A DNA stretch of 64,000 bases from Neoceratodus forsteri (taxonomy: Eukaryota; Chordata; Ceratodontiformes; Ceratodontidae), in contig CM028129.1 of NCBI GenBank assembly GCA_016271365.2, forward strand, positions 460,984,501 to 461,048,500. Reading direction: 5' to 3'. The translations under genes and the position numbers were made by a program. The notes under the pieces were generated by a model. That model saw only the letters and a list, made by a program, of their open reading frames with translations. It did no database searches and was not told where the DNA came from. The first letter of the stretch is position 1. Every line of letters starts with the position of its first letter. This document shows positions 22,377-33,660 of this stretch, in pieces.

Positions 22377-22512
22377 ATGGTTGCTGGGGTAATTGCTGTT
22401 GCTGGGACAATTGTTTCTTGCAGGGGCAATTTGTCTGAAGCAGATGCAAATTGCTGAAATCCAGGGCAATTGTTTGTTGTAGGAGCAATTGTTCATTACA
22501 GGGGCAAATAAC
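22377..22512. repeat. CAATTG-rich short tandem repeat
   Basis: Six or so degenerate units of about 20-25 bases built on 'GGGGCAATTGTTT' with 'TTGCAGG' between them. The CAATTG core is palindromic and recurs at near-regular spacing. Confidence 0.65.
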
Positions 22513-22759
22513 CACAATCCCAGTAATCATACAGTCTTGGTACTTCGCAATCAACACAACATTTCAGATACTACGTAATCTACAGTTCATCAGCTGACCA
22601 TCATTCGATAACAGTTGTGTGCTAATCACCCTTGTTCTGATCCTCCACACTTGTGCACCCTATTTGCACTAGGATTTGGCTACCCTTCTGGCACTTTTGG
22701 GTGAACATCCCTCTCCACTTTGGGTTTTCCCTTTATTCTGATAAAAGCTGGGCTCCTTT

Positions 22760-23135
22760 ATCCACTGTAGGCCCACTGTTGCCTACTGTTTCCCCTTTAA
22801 TGGTTGGGCCCATTGTTGCCCCTTTTTACCTTTGGGCCACGTTGCTCCTTCTGTTGACCAACAGCCCCCCATTTATCGCAGGGCGTATCATTGCCCCTTA
22901 GAGTTCTGGACATAAGGCTACCTCTTTTATAACCTTGGGCCTGGCGTTGCCCCTTTAAATTATTCTAGGGCTTGCTTCCACTGAGTCCCTTTTATAACTT
23001 GGGCTAGGGGCCTAGCACACCCCTTTATAAACTTTTGGGCTTCACTTGCTGCCCTTTTTCCTCTTTTGTGGGCCTTCTGACTGGACCCCCTTTTTAAAGT
23101 AAGGGGCCTGTTACAGCCCTCTTTAAGCTGGGGCC
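22760..23135. repeat. Degenerate 'GGGCC...GCCCCTTTA' repeat
   Basis: At least seven units of roughly 40-55 bases in which 'GGGCC' or 'GGGCT' is followed 8-12 bases later by 'GCCCCTTTA' or 'GCCCTTTT'. Examples are near 22794, 22830, 22937, 22994, 23035 and 23104. The units are too divergent for an exact period by eye. Confidence 0.55.
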
Positions 23136-24203
23136 TGCACTAGCCCTGTTACTCCTGGCTCAGCCCCGCCCTACTCTGCCCTCTTCATAAATATTCATTT
23201 TCCACTCGCCAGGTTTTTGGGCAAGTCACTCCCTGTGGGTGTCGCTGTGCCTGGAATAGATAATGAGTCAGGCCCCTTTCCTCCTGGTCCCACGATGGCG
23301 CCTCAGCGCTTTAAAAAAAAACAAACTTCTTTTGGATAAAATTAAATTAGGCGAACAGCACTCCTAACTGTGCTGCTGCCTGACTCACTGCCCCCAGTCC
23401 CGGGTGAAGCAGGGTGGAGGGAGGTTCTTATCGGCAGAGGGAGAGATCGCAACAGGCAATGCGGCATGTGACAGGGGCCTCTGGAGGGCTGACAGCTTTC
23501 CTGGCTCTACTCTCACCATTGACCTGGGACTGAACGGGTTCCTTTTTTATTTAAAAAAACAAACAGGGCAAAACAGGGCCCACACCACTGCAATGGACTG
23601 GCTTCTTCTGTTTCCTTTTCTTCCTGACCGCTGGACTCGACCACACCAAGGAGGTCACCACACGAGACAGAAGTCTTCGCTGGCTGGAGGATGGCACTGG
23701 GTAGAGTCAATGGGACCAGCTTCATGCAAACCAGGTAAGCCCAGGGTCCCCGTTGCACTCTCTCAGTCCACACTTCTCCACAGCTAGCCCAAACTAACCA
23801 CGGAAAACGTCTGAAACCTTTCAAAATGGAGCTTGGGGTTCCAATTCCAGAACCCATAGCTCGTGCCCACTCAAACGGCCAGGGATTCTAATGGGAACCA
23901 CCTGCTGGCCAGAGACAGTGGTCCCAGCATGTAGGTGCCCACCTCATGCTCCCAGCTCTGGGGGGGGGGGGTGGAATAGGTGGAATAGAGCAAGCAGGCA
24001 GCAGAGAGCAAAAATACTTTTTTTACTGCTGGTTTTTTTTTTATCTTTCTACTTCAGTGCCCTGCCTGATTACAGTCTGGGGGAGGACACTACAAGGGAC
24101 CACCAATAACAACCCCATATACCCCACAATACAATGGGAACCCCTGGGGCAGTCTAACCCCTTTTTCTTTTTTGTGGTGCCCCTATACTTTGGGGCACTA
24201 CAA

Positions 24204-25180
24204 TACTTCTGTTGAGTCTTAACAGTGGAGAGGGTGGAGCTAGACCAACAAGAAGCAGCAGAAACACAGAAGGAGAGAGGCAAACACAAGTCCATTTATA
24301 GAGAAAAGAGCCTTGAAGGGACATGCAAACCTAAAAGTGGGCAAGGCCATGGCACCAGAAGAAATACATCCAAGAGTGCAAAGGGAACTTAGTGAGGAGC
24401 TTGCTGTACCACTGGCAGCCTTAATAAAGAAATCACTGGAAACAGGACAGGTTCTAGGGAACTGGAGAAGAGGTAATATGGTTCTGCTTGATAAAAAACT
24501 TCTGCAGGGAGGAGGCTAGCAATTATAGACCTGTCAGTCTCACACAGTGGTAGGGAAAGTAATGGAAACCTGGTTAAAAGAAAGGCTAGTGGAATATCTT
24601 GAATTCAGGGGGCTGCAAAACCATAGACAGCATGGGTTCATGAGGAGGAGGTGATGTCATATAATATACAAATATGCCAGCAGATAAAGGCCTTACAGTC
24701 TATCTTACCTGATGATGTGTACAGGTCCCTCCTGTGTCTACAGTGGGACCTGCACTCCCTTTCCATCTATGGTGGGACTTGCCCTCTCCCCAGATCTATG
24801 AGATTTTTTCTATCACACAAATCTGATAGATTTCTTTGACTGGGTGACCAGGGAATTAAATCAGGGAAGGGCAGTGCATCTGGCCTGTTTGGACTTCAGC
24901 AAAACTTTTGACACTGTACCATATAGGATACTGTGAAAGAACCTGGATAATCTAGGAGTAGGATCCAAAATTGCTAACTGGTAAAAAAAAAATGGTTGCT
25001 ACATAAGTGGCAGATAGCGGTGATAAATGACATTCACTCAAATCCAGGAAGTGTGCCTCAGGGTTCAGTACTGGAGCCAGTCCTGTTCACCATCTTCATA
25101 AGTGATGTTGCAGAAGAGCTTGAAGAGAATGTATGCCTGAAGGGGGTGGAGAAAATGAAAACTTGAAGAGTGGTCAAGGG
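24204..25180 (+). mobile_element. CR1 LINE fragment, downstream of the giant LTR
   Basis: The CR1 RT domain resumes at 24208: 'LKVGKAMAPEEIHPRVQREL' (about 24330), 'ACLDFSKTFDTVPY' (24880) and 'VPQGSVLEPVLFTIFISDV' (25045). Motif C is deleted, with the frame passing from 'EELEENVC' straight to a later segment. Positions 24659-24812 hold a small insertion that splits the segment ending 'TNLIDFFDWV'. Many stops are present. Confidence 0.8.
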
Positions 25181-25504
25181 GCTAATATATGTATCAGGTA
25201 TTTGCCCCATACATGTACTGTATACATGCCAGCAAAGATAATCTTAGTACATTTAGGAAGCCCCCCTACCCCAGTTCACTCTCCATAGAGCCTCTGCAGC
25301 CCCATTCCCTACTTCACATAATAATTATGCTATTTTAGTGGTGGGGCTTCAGAGGGGCTACAGTGCTCGGCAACCACTTGGTTCATTTCAGGAAGTTACA
25401 AGATGGGCTTTATGAGTAAAATAACTTTTAAATCGCAGTGCAGAAAATATTGATTAATGGCTGAAAAAACTCCTAGGGCAGGCAACTTCACCGTATGAGT
25501 TGCC
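25181..25504. other. Unassigned sequence between LINE fragments
   Basis: No gene or recognisable repeat. It separates a plus-strand CR1 fragment from the broken end of a minus-strand L2-like LINE. Confidence 0.4.
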
Positions 25505-25943
25505 TTCGTGGAGCATGTCAGCAGCTCTTTAAATAAGATAAAATGGAGATCAGACAATAATTATCTAAATTCTGAGAAGAGCCTGACTTCAAAACAGGAA
25601 TGATTGTGGTATTTTTCCAAAGTGTAGGGAAATCACCAGTAATTAAGGGCAAGTTAAATATAAATGTCAAAGGCAGATAAATATTGGTTGCTATGAATTT
25701 TAAACATTTCAATTCCAGCCCATTGGCTCCTACACTTTTATTGAGTGGCATAGGATTCAATAAATTTAATACACTGACCAATTTCACTACAAGAAAATAA
25801 AAAGGAGGAGGTGAGTTAAATGGAGAAAAAGAAAAATCAGAAGAAGAGATATTTGTTGCCAAAAACAGCTTTGAATTTTTATAAATCAGAAAATTTGTCT
25901 ATGAATATTTCACTAATAATGCTAGGTTCTGTAATGATATTTT
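25505..25943 (-). mobile_element. L2-like LINE, RT start, split by CR1
   Basis: The minus strand encodes the beginning of an L2-type reverse transcriptase: 'GDFPTLWKNTTIIPVLKSGS' and 'NLDNYCLISILSYL', about 25510-25640. The endonuclease of the same element lies upstream in its own direction at 29351-30990. The gap between them is exactly occupied by a CR1. The element breaks off at about 25505, before RT motif A. Confidence 0.8.
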
Positions 25944-28900
25944 TTATCACAGAATCAGAGTCCTGTCGTCAGAAAAGGACCATTTGGCCCATCGAGTCTG
26001 CCCATAAGAGATAGCCCATGTGCCCTCCCGCCATTTATCTCCCACTTCACTGTCCCCTCACATTTTCCTTGCCTAATCCCATGTAGTTGTCCTATGCCCT
26101 TTTGAATTTATCCACTGTATCCACCACCACTACCCATTCCAGTAACTTATTCCATGGCCCTACAATCCTTTATGAGAAGTACCTCCTCCTCACATCCCCC
26201 AAATCTGCCCCCCTCCAGCTTGAGTGGATGACCTCTGGTGGTTTTGTTTTTGCTCAGTCTGAAGATGCTGCCCCTTTAACTTTATTTAGTCCTTTCATGT
26301 ATTTGAAGGTTTCCATCATGCCCACCCTTCTCATCTCAAGTGTATACAGACTGAACTCCTCCTACCTCTCCCTGTATAGCCTCCCCTGCATCCCCTAGAT
26401 CATCCTGGGCACCCTCCTCTAGACCCTCTCAAGCCTATCCTTGTCACTTTGCAAATGGGGACTCCAGAACTGAACTCCGTACTCCAGCTGTGGTCTGACC
26501 AGTGTTTTGTATAGCGGCATGATTACCTCCCTCCTTCTACTTGTGAAGCCCCTTCCAATGCACGCCAACATTCTTGTTGCCTTACCAGATGTTCATTTGC
26601 ACTGGTTCCTAACCTTTAAAGTATCAGCTTTCCAAATTCCCAGGTCCTTTTCTAGTTCCGTGACCTGCAGTGCTTCTCCTCCTAGGCAGTAATCAGCTCT
26701 TGGGTTATTGTGCCCTATGTGCATTATTTTGCACTTTTTTGCATTGAAATGTGATTGCCACCTTTCTGCCCACTCCTCCATCCTGGTTAGATCCTGACTC
26801 ATTTTTGCTACACCACCCAGAATATTTACCCTGTTGTATACCTTTGTGTCATCTGCAAACAGATACACCTTTCCATTTAGACTCTCCGCTAACTCCCCCA
26901 TGTACACGTTGAACAATACAGGGCCCTGCACTGATCCCGGGGATCCCCCGCTCATCACCTCTAGTTCCCTGGAGTGCTTTCAACTGACCAGAACTCTTTG
27001 AGTCCTACCCCCAAAAAGTCCTCCACCCACTTTGTAAGCTTAGATCCCACACCCAAACTGCCCAACCTGCTTATCAACCTCCTATGGGGGACATAGTCGA
27101 ATGCCTTCCTGAAATCCAGGTAGACCACATCCACTGTTCCCCCCGATCATACACCTCTGTTACACCCTTGAAGAATTATATCAGGTTGGTCTGACAAGAC
27201 CTACCACCTGTGAACACATGTTGGTTGTCACTGATTAGCCCTTCCTCCTCCAAGTGTCTTACAAACCTCTCCTTTATGAGGGCTTCCACCAGCTTGCCTA
27301 CCATGGAGGTGAGACTGACAGGGTGGTAGTTGCCGGGGTCATCCTTTTTTCTCCCTTGCATATCGGTACCACCTTATCCTCTTCCAGTCTCCCGGGACCC
27401 TCTCCAGTTCTAGGCATAGATTAAACAGCTTTGCCAGAGGCCCCACCAGTTCCTCCCCAAACTCCCTGAGTAGCCTTGGATGCACCTGATCTGGTCCCAT
27501 AGCCTTGTCTATTTTTATTTTTCCCAACTCCTCCAACACCCTATCCTCTGTGAAGGGACCTATGTCTGCTTCCTTTCCTTCTCTGCCCCTTCTACCCACT
27601 ATCTTCCTTCTTGGTCATGAATACTGATGTAAAGTATCCATTGAATAAGATTGCCTTGTCCTCATCCCCTTCTAGTATCTTACACCCCCCCCTTTTAAGT
27701 GTTGGAATCCCCTGCCTGCTTTTCCTTCTGTCACACATATCTATAGAATTCCTTGTCTCCCCTTCACCTCCATTGATATTTTCTCCTCTGTGCTTGCTTT
27801 CGCTATCTTAATTGTCCTTCCCACTTCCCTGAGTTTTTCCTTATAGTCCGCCCTCTCCCCTAACCTCTGTGACTTTTTGTAGGCTTTGAATGCCTTTTTC
27901 TTCTTTCTGATGGCCTCCCTAACCTATGCTGTGAACCACAGTTTTTTCCCTAGTTTGCATTTGCTAACTACCCAGGAAATGTTAACTGTTAAAAAGCTAC
28001 TATGTCTTACCTCTTAAATGTAACTGCTGAAAAACTACTATGTAATATGTTCCTCGCTGTCTCGTGTAATGTACCTGTGCTGTATGCTACCCCATGTATT
28101 ATTCCATGTAATTCCCTCGGTCACCTGAAAAAGGGACCTTCCGGGCCCAGCGGCTTACCCGGTTATCAAAATTTAATAAATAAATAACATTTTCCAGATG
28201 CATTGCTGTATGGCCTTCAGGATTACTCCTATTGCCACCCACAACTGCTCTACCTCTTGTAATTGGTGAATCCCTTCAAGTTCCCTCCTTAAGATGTCCT
28301 TTATCCTCCAAAATTTACCCTCCTGAAGTCGAGCACCTTTGTGGTTGGCCTGATGGATTTTGACCCTGCCCTGATGGAGAACCTGACCATTCAGTGGCCT
28401 CTGTCTCCCAAGTTTTCCCCCACTTCTACCTCCTCCACACTGTCCCCATTGGTCAATACAAGGTCAAGTGTTGCCTCCTCCAGTAGGTTCAATGACGGTA
28501 GGTCAGAAATATATCTTGCATTGATTCTAACAAGTCCCTGCTTTTTTCTGAGGTGGCTGATGGGGTTTGCTAGTCCACATCTGGCAGGTCCATATCCCAA
28601 CCACTAGGATCTCCCCCTTTATGGATTTTTCCTGTCTGTCCCTAGCCATTTCCTTGTCCACTTCTTCACTTTGATGTGATGGTCTGTGGACTACCTCTAA
28701 CCTTATTTTCCCACCCCCCTTTCTGCCCAAGGTAACCAGGAGGATCTCGGCAGAACCCTTCTCCTCTGTACCCTCCCCTGCTGTGATCCCCTCCTGCACA
28801 TACAGGGCTACCCTTCTACCCTTTTTTCCCCCTGCCTATCCCTCATAAAAAGAGTGTACCCTAGTAACTCTACCTTCCAGCAATGGCAATCGGTCCACAA

Positions 28901-29350
28901 CATTTCCATTATTGCAATCATGTCTGGGTCATCCAAACCCACCACAACCTCTGAGTCTGCCATTTTATTCTCAAGGCTCCTGGCATTGGCTAGTATACCC
29001 TTCCAACCCACCCTGCCCCTACAATCCCCTTCCCTCCTGCTGTTCCTTTTTACTTGCCTTGGGAGAGTGTGAGTTGTGTTATCTGTATTAGCCTGGGAAT
29101 CTCCTTCTGCCCTAGTGCCACACTCTCCCCTGCCTAGTTTAAATTTACATGTATTCCTAGTCTCTCATCAATGTACTCTTACAGTTTTACTCTTAGTAGC
29201 CTTGCTCCTGCATCACTTATGTGTAACCTGTCCATTGCATACAGGTGTTCATCTACCCACATATCCTCCCAATCCACCCTGCACCACTGCCTGGGCAGAG
29301 ATTAAAGTCCTTTACCCTGAGTTGCCTGGCCATGCTAACTCAATGTACTC
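25944..29350 (-). mobile_element. CR1 LINE nested in an L2-like LINE
   Basis: The 3' end is at about 25944 ('ATCACAGAATCAGAGTCC' on plus, then the CR1 tail 'GCCCATCGAGTCTGCCC'). Reading on the minus strand: ORF1 esterase block V 'DRLHIS' (about 29215), endonuclease 'ILANARSLENKMAD' (28980), 'ATLDLVLTNGDS' (28450), RT start 'KAMGPDQVHPRLL' (27500), 'NYHPVSLTS' (27320) and motifs B/C '...GSVQGPVLFNVYM' and 'LFADDTKVYN' (about 26860). It is truncated in ORF1. It carries its own insertion at 27965-28190. The RT motif C is intact, but frames are broken repeatedly. Confidence 0.88.
27965..28190 (+). mobile_element. Short L2/SINE-type 3' end nested in CR1
   Basis: The plus-strand stretch ends 'GGCTTACCCGGTTATCAAA' followed by an AATAAATAAATAA tail. 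This matches the 3' end of the SINE at 61162-61378 and of the L2-like LINE at the window end. It interrupts the CR1 linker region between 'NCGSQHRL'-type and RT segments. The 5' part is LINE-like 3' untranslated sequence without a tRNA head. Confidence 0.7.
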
Positions 29351-30990
29351 TTAGGACTTCTGAAAATTATGAGATATAGCATTGCATGACTTTTTAACTT
29401 CTAGAGCAAAACAATTTTTAATTAAGGTCCAAAATGTCCAGATTTCCAAGAGTATTGTTTTCCTTGAAAGTATTTTGATTTGCATTTATGGATTTCAGAT
29501 TTACACTGGTGTTTATCTTGTCTATACTTATTTCAATTAGAAATACTCTTAGAGTATTTATACTATCTCCAGTAACTATCTCTTTGCTTCATAAGAGAAG
29601 GCAAGCCAAATGAAATCCAATAATTTCTTTTTGCTGTAACCTGTGGGATTTTAGATGGACAAAACTATATATTTTATATCTCAATCAGAATCCCCACAAA
29701 ATAATATATAGCTGTATTCATTGTGGGAACAGCAGCAGCAATAAAGGACCAGTCCACAGCTTTGACCTTGTTCATAAGTTCATCAACATTGAAATTGTTG
29801 AAATTTCTATAAGCAATACATTTAAGTGGATACTTGGCACATTTGCTGCTCCATATGAAAAAAAAATAGAGGATCATTTATGGAGTCAGCAAAAACACTG
29901 CAACTTCTAATTTTACAAGCATTGGTAGTGAAAATCCAGTCCAATATCATGTAATTGTTGCTACAAAAGTTCATATGTTTAAAATGTTGAGATTTCTTTA
30001 AAGACCCTATACTTGAAATGCAAAGCTCATGATTTGTTACACAGCTTGTATTCCAATTCAGATTAAAATCTCCCATAACTAATATGCCTTTGTCCAAGTT
30101 ATTATGGCTAATAGCAAAATCAGTTAAGCTATCCAAATCAGTTTTAGGAGGGTTGGACACAGTGAAAAATCTGACCTTATGCACTTCAACCCAAACTCAG
30201 TTCAACAGGAGGCTCTCATAATTTGTTTTAGGAATGAAATTGGAGACCAGTTCAGTGAAAGTAAAATCATTCTTAGCATATACTGGGTGGTACCTCTTTC
30301 CTACCTCTTGCTATTCCAATAGCTTCCAACCTTTTGTAACCCAACTTCCTATTCACTCCTACTCCTGCGCCAGGCTAATCCCCATTGGGGCTATCCCAGC
30401 ACTACGTTGAAACCTTTGTACCCAACTTATAATGTACCTTTGATATCATTTTGTAGTTTACTGTCTGTCTGATAATTTATGTTCTGCTGCTACCACTGTA
30501 ATCTTGGTTGCTTTGTATTTTATACCTTCTAGTAATTGTATACTGTCTCTAATCCTATAACATGGAACCTTTGTAAATGAGCTGTCAAGCTCAAAGGTAT
30601 TTAATCTGAGAATTCAACAAATGAATAAATATACTTTTATGCTTCTACCCTTCTTATTACCAGACCTATCTTTTCTAAGATTTGTAACCATTTAACATGC
30701 ATTGACTATCCACATTTATAGGTCTCAGCCAAAATATAGTTAAGCTCAGAATATTTGGCTGATACCGTGTAATCGAAACTTTGATTTCAGACTTCTTGGA
30801 GTGTAGGCATTGCAGATTTAAATGTATAACTCTTATGCCTTTAGCTTTACAAAGAGCAGTAGGATGTGGCAAACAATTTATATTAGGGCTAGGGTTTAAC
30901 TCTGTGTCTCTGGACAAAAAAGGGACATACTGTAACATAAAAATGGCCTTATACGACAAGAAGATCATTAGACAAAATAATACCTAGATC
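29351..30990 (-). mobile_element. L2-like LINE, endonuclease portion
   Basis: Minus-strand endonuclease: 'DTELNPSPN' and 'IRVIHLNLQCLHSKKSEI' (30800-30920), 'GILVMGDFNLNWNT' (30080), 'LDWIFTTNACKI' (29930), then the linker 'YPLKCIAYRNF' (29820). GDFN is a catalytic endonuclease block. An inverted fragment (30305-30638) splits it after 'QCMLNGYKS'. The RT follows beyond the CR1 at 25944. Stops are frequent. Confidence 0.82.
30305..30638 (+). mobile_element. LINE 3'-end fragment inside L2-like endonuclease
   Basis: Plus-oriented, ending 'TGAGCTGTCAAGCTCAAAGG' and a short 'ATGAATAAATA' tail. Flanking minus-strand L2-like coding ends at 'KERYHPVYAKNDF'-type sequence on the left and resumes at the 'KDRSGNKKGRS' segment on the right, so the middle is inserted. 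It has no coding motif. No clear target duplication is visible. Confidence 0.6.
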
Positions 30991-31640
30991 TCTAAAACAG
31001 GTTTAATATACAGTACAGTACCAGCCTAACTGAATCACAGAATATTTCTGTGAACTTGCAAAACAGAGTATGTCTGCAGTATGTAATCTAAACTGTTGGG
31101 CTAAATGATTTGAAAAGGTAAAATTGAAGGAAGTTATATTATCAGCTTATATTTTAGGAGGTGAACAAATAGAATGTGTCGAGCTCCAATCCAAGACAAG
31201 AGCAGGAGCCAGTATAATTAACATGCTCACAAAGTGAGACATGTTACAAAGTATAACACGTTCAGATCCAAAGTAAATTAAAGGACAATACCTGATGCAT
31301 ATAGTGGCAGAAAGAGAAGTACAGCAGAGAATGAGAACTGCATCAAATCAAACAAGTTTAAGAGAATGAACAGCTAAATGCATGTAATGGATTGAATTAA
31401 ACAATAAAACAAGCAATACAAAAAATAAAATAAAAGCCCCCTGGGTGGCCTCCCACTGGTAGACTCATGCTGATTGACTCATGTCACTTTTACAGCACTC
31501 AGCTTTATTGTGAACAAGCCCAACCTACTGCCGGCAATGTTCCTCTCTGGCTGCTTCTCCCAGTAGTGAGATCACAACATGCAACTAGCACACTGCTGGC
31601 AAGCAGTTCAGATATGCAAAGAGAAAGGCTGCTGAATAAG
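30991..31640. other. Unassigned, possibly L2-like 5' region
   Basis: No gene. It lies upstream (in minus direction) of the L2-like endonuclease and could be its 5' untranslated region. An A-rich stretch with AATAAAAT repeats occurs at 31400-31435. Confidence 0.3.
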
Positions 31641-32395
31641 CCAAGGCAAGGTGAGACAGAGTTCTATTACTGTGGAGTTAACATGAGGGTCATCATAATG
31701 GACTCCATTAAACAATCCAACCAATGTAACAAGGCCTATAGCAAGGCAGCTGGGATGTTGGAGTGTATTGTGAGGGGATTTGATAGCAGCAGAAAGGAGG
31801 TAGCATTACGTATCTATAGATCATTGGTAAGACTACACCTGGAGTACTGTGCCCAGCACTGGAGCCCTCACTTGAAGAATAAAGTACCAAAAATGATTCA
31901 TGGCCTGCAGGTCAGATTCTACAAGGATTGGCTTAGGACAATGTACATGTACTCACTGGAGGCAAAATGGGAGGGCAAGAATATGACAGACTTTGAAGCT
32001 CCTGAAAAGAAGTAACAAGGTAAACTGTGAGGAACTATTCCAACAAGAATAGCAAATCTAGAACATGAGGACATGAGTGGAAGCAGATGGGAGGGAAATT
32101 CAGGGTGTGTGTGAGGAATTTATTTTTTACAGAGTGGATGAGCCACAGAACAGCCTGCCAGCTGATGTGGTAGGCATCAAAGCCATTAAGAGCTTCCAGT
32201 ACAGTTGGGCAGAGTTAAGGACTTAACAGCCACCTTGGGGGAAGGGGGTAGCAGCAAGACAAGGAACATGGGAGTGAGTAGCAAGGGCATAATTCTCATA
32301 GAGATAATAGGGCTTAGTGGTAGACTAGGTTATTATTGGCAGACTAGATGGATCAATGGCCTTTTGCCGTCATCTTCTATATCCCCATGGTCACA
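31640..32395 (+). mobile_element. CR1 LINE 3' fragment
   Basis: The ORF2 C-terminus on plus reads 'AAGMLECIVRGFDSSRKEV' then 'YRSLVRLHLEYCAQHWSPH' (31745-31880), followed by a frameshifted tail with 'WGKNMTDFEAPEK'-type sequence. It ends in the CR1 tail 'AGACTAGATGGATCAATGGC' and 'TTTTGCCGTCATC'. The RT palm is absent (5'-truncated). Confidence 0.85.
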
Positions 32396-33395
32396 ATGGC
32401 CTACAATCCAGGATATGAAAGAATGAAAGAAATGGCTGAGGAGATCAAAGAAAACATGAAGCCAAAGTGAGCAAAATGAAAACCTACATCTTAAGATTAT
32501 GTATGCAAAATGTGGGATCTAAACTAGAGAAGAGTGAAACAAAATAAATACACATGATGCTTTAAGCTGAGTTTGAGGCTTTAAAGTGTATGTGTGTTTA
32601 CAGAAACCAAACAAATTGGAAATTGTCTATCCTCATCTATCATTTATACATCATACATACTCTTAAACTGCCTGTCTGTTATGCTGCGTCTCTGATAGGC
32701 TGCAGTATAGCTGACTGTAAAGGGTGGAACACTTAAATTCGCTGTGTGCAATTCACCCTGCAACAGTTCACTCCCTCTCTCCCATCGAAACGGAATACCA
32801 CAGCATGATTTTATTTATGTGTTTTGAACCTCATAAATTAACAACTTACCTTACACAGGGAAATGTTCACTTTCCTGTAATAGTTACTGAGATCTGGAGG
32901 GAACAAACTGTCACAGTGCTAACAGTCCGTAATGGATTGTTGAGTGGCCCTGTAATGGTTGCTGCATGTGATTGTCTATAGTGGGCTAGGTGGCTAAGTT
33001 AGAGAGTGCAGTGCTGCAGTCTTGCTGTTGGTGATCAAACCAGTTGATACTTAGCAAGGTCATTGGTTCTCTGTGGTGCTTTAGCATTTAAGTTCTATGG
33101 CAGGGCTTTTAAAGTTGTTTAGCAGATTTGTTTCACTTCTCTGGCAGAAATTATTTTCTTCTACGGCGGACTGCTTGCCAGTCATTGGTTAGTGTACTAC
33201 TGTATGTGTTGTAGTTAATTACAACATATATCAAGCATTGGGGGAGTGGCTGCAGGACAAATAGAGAAGGGCACAAGCATGCAATTGTAAAAACTAGCAT
33301 TTTTAAATGAAAATCACTACAACATGGGGATTTCTAATGCACCACTTAACTTTTGCAGCAGGTCAAGCACTGTGGCCAGATATGTATTCACAAAA
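32396..33395. other. Unassigned sequence
   Basis: No gene. 32396-32560 resembles 61615-61780: both have 'CCTACAATC' near the start, then GAAAGAATGA and 'GTATGCAAAAT' about 100 bases on. A single 47-bp satellite-like unit ('GGTGATCAAACCAGTTGATAC') sits at 33030. Confidence 0.4.
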
Positions 33396-33660
33396 TTCTG
33401 AGGGCCATGTTTCTTAGTAATCCAACCAGCCAGTACCAAATATGCTCTCAGACAGGCCATCATTTCACAAACCAGTCAATGGTCACTATGGTCCTCCCCT
33501 ATTAGGCTGTCACTGTTCAAACTGGTTAATGATTACTATGGACTTCTGGCGGGCTACCAGTGACCCAATGGGCCTCTGTTGGGATGTCAGTGATATAACA
33601 CATTGTTGCTTACTGCAGTCCTCTATTGGGCTGTGAGTGATCAAACAAGGCCAAGCAATT
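33396..33660. repeat. 47-bp satellite array, locus 2
   Basis: Units with 'GTTCAAACTGG' (33515), 'GACCCAATGG' (33562), 'GATATAACAC' (33592, a shortened unit) and 'GATCAAACAAGG' (33639), interleaved with 'CACTATGGTCCTC' and 'TATTGGGCTGT'. The period is 47 except for the one 30-base unit. Confidence 0.75.

Larger units (their letters stand above)
20957..24203 (-). mobile_element. 3.25-kb non-coding insertion, probable giant solo LTR
   Basis: TGTGATGATC...GGGGCACTACA, 3247 bp, flanked by the 4-bp duplication ATAC and splitting a CR1. No gag, pol or env motif and no convincing internal pair of LTRs was found. On the minus strand an AATAAA (plus 21138-21143) with a GCCCGTCGGGC palindrome beside it lies about 180 bases from the end ...CATCACA. 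That fits an R-U5 end, leaving a U3 of more than 2.5 kb that holds three tandem-repeat arrays. A non-autonomous LTR element without recognisable LTRs is the alternative. Confidence 0.6.

Noticed and set aside
23404..23857. 127-codon plus frame and 114-codon minus frame near the end of the giant LTR
   Set aside because: Mutually antisense, low complexity in parts, and inside an element with no other coding signal.
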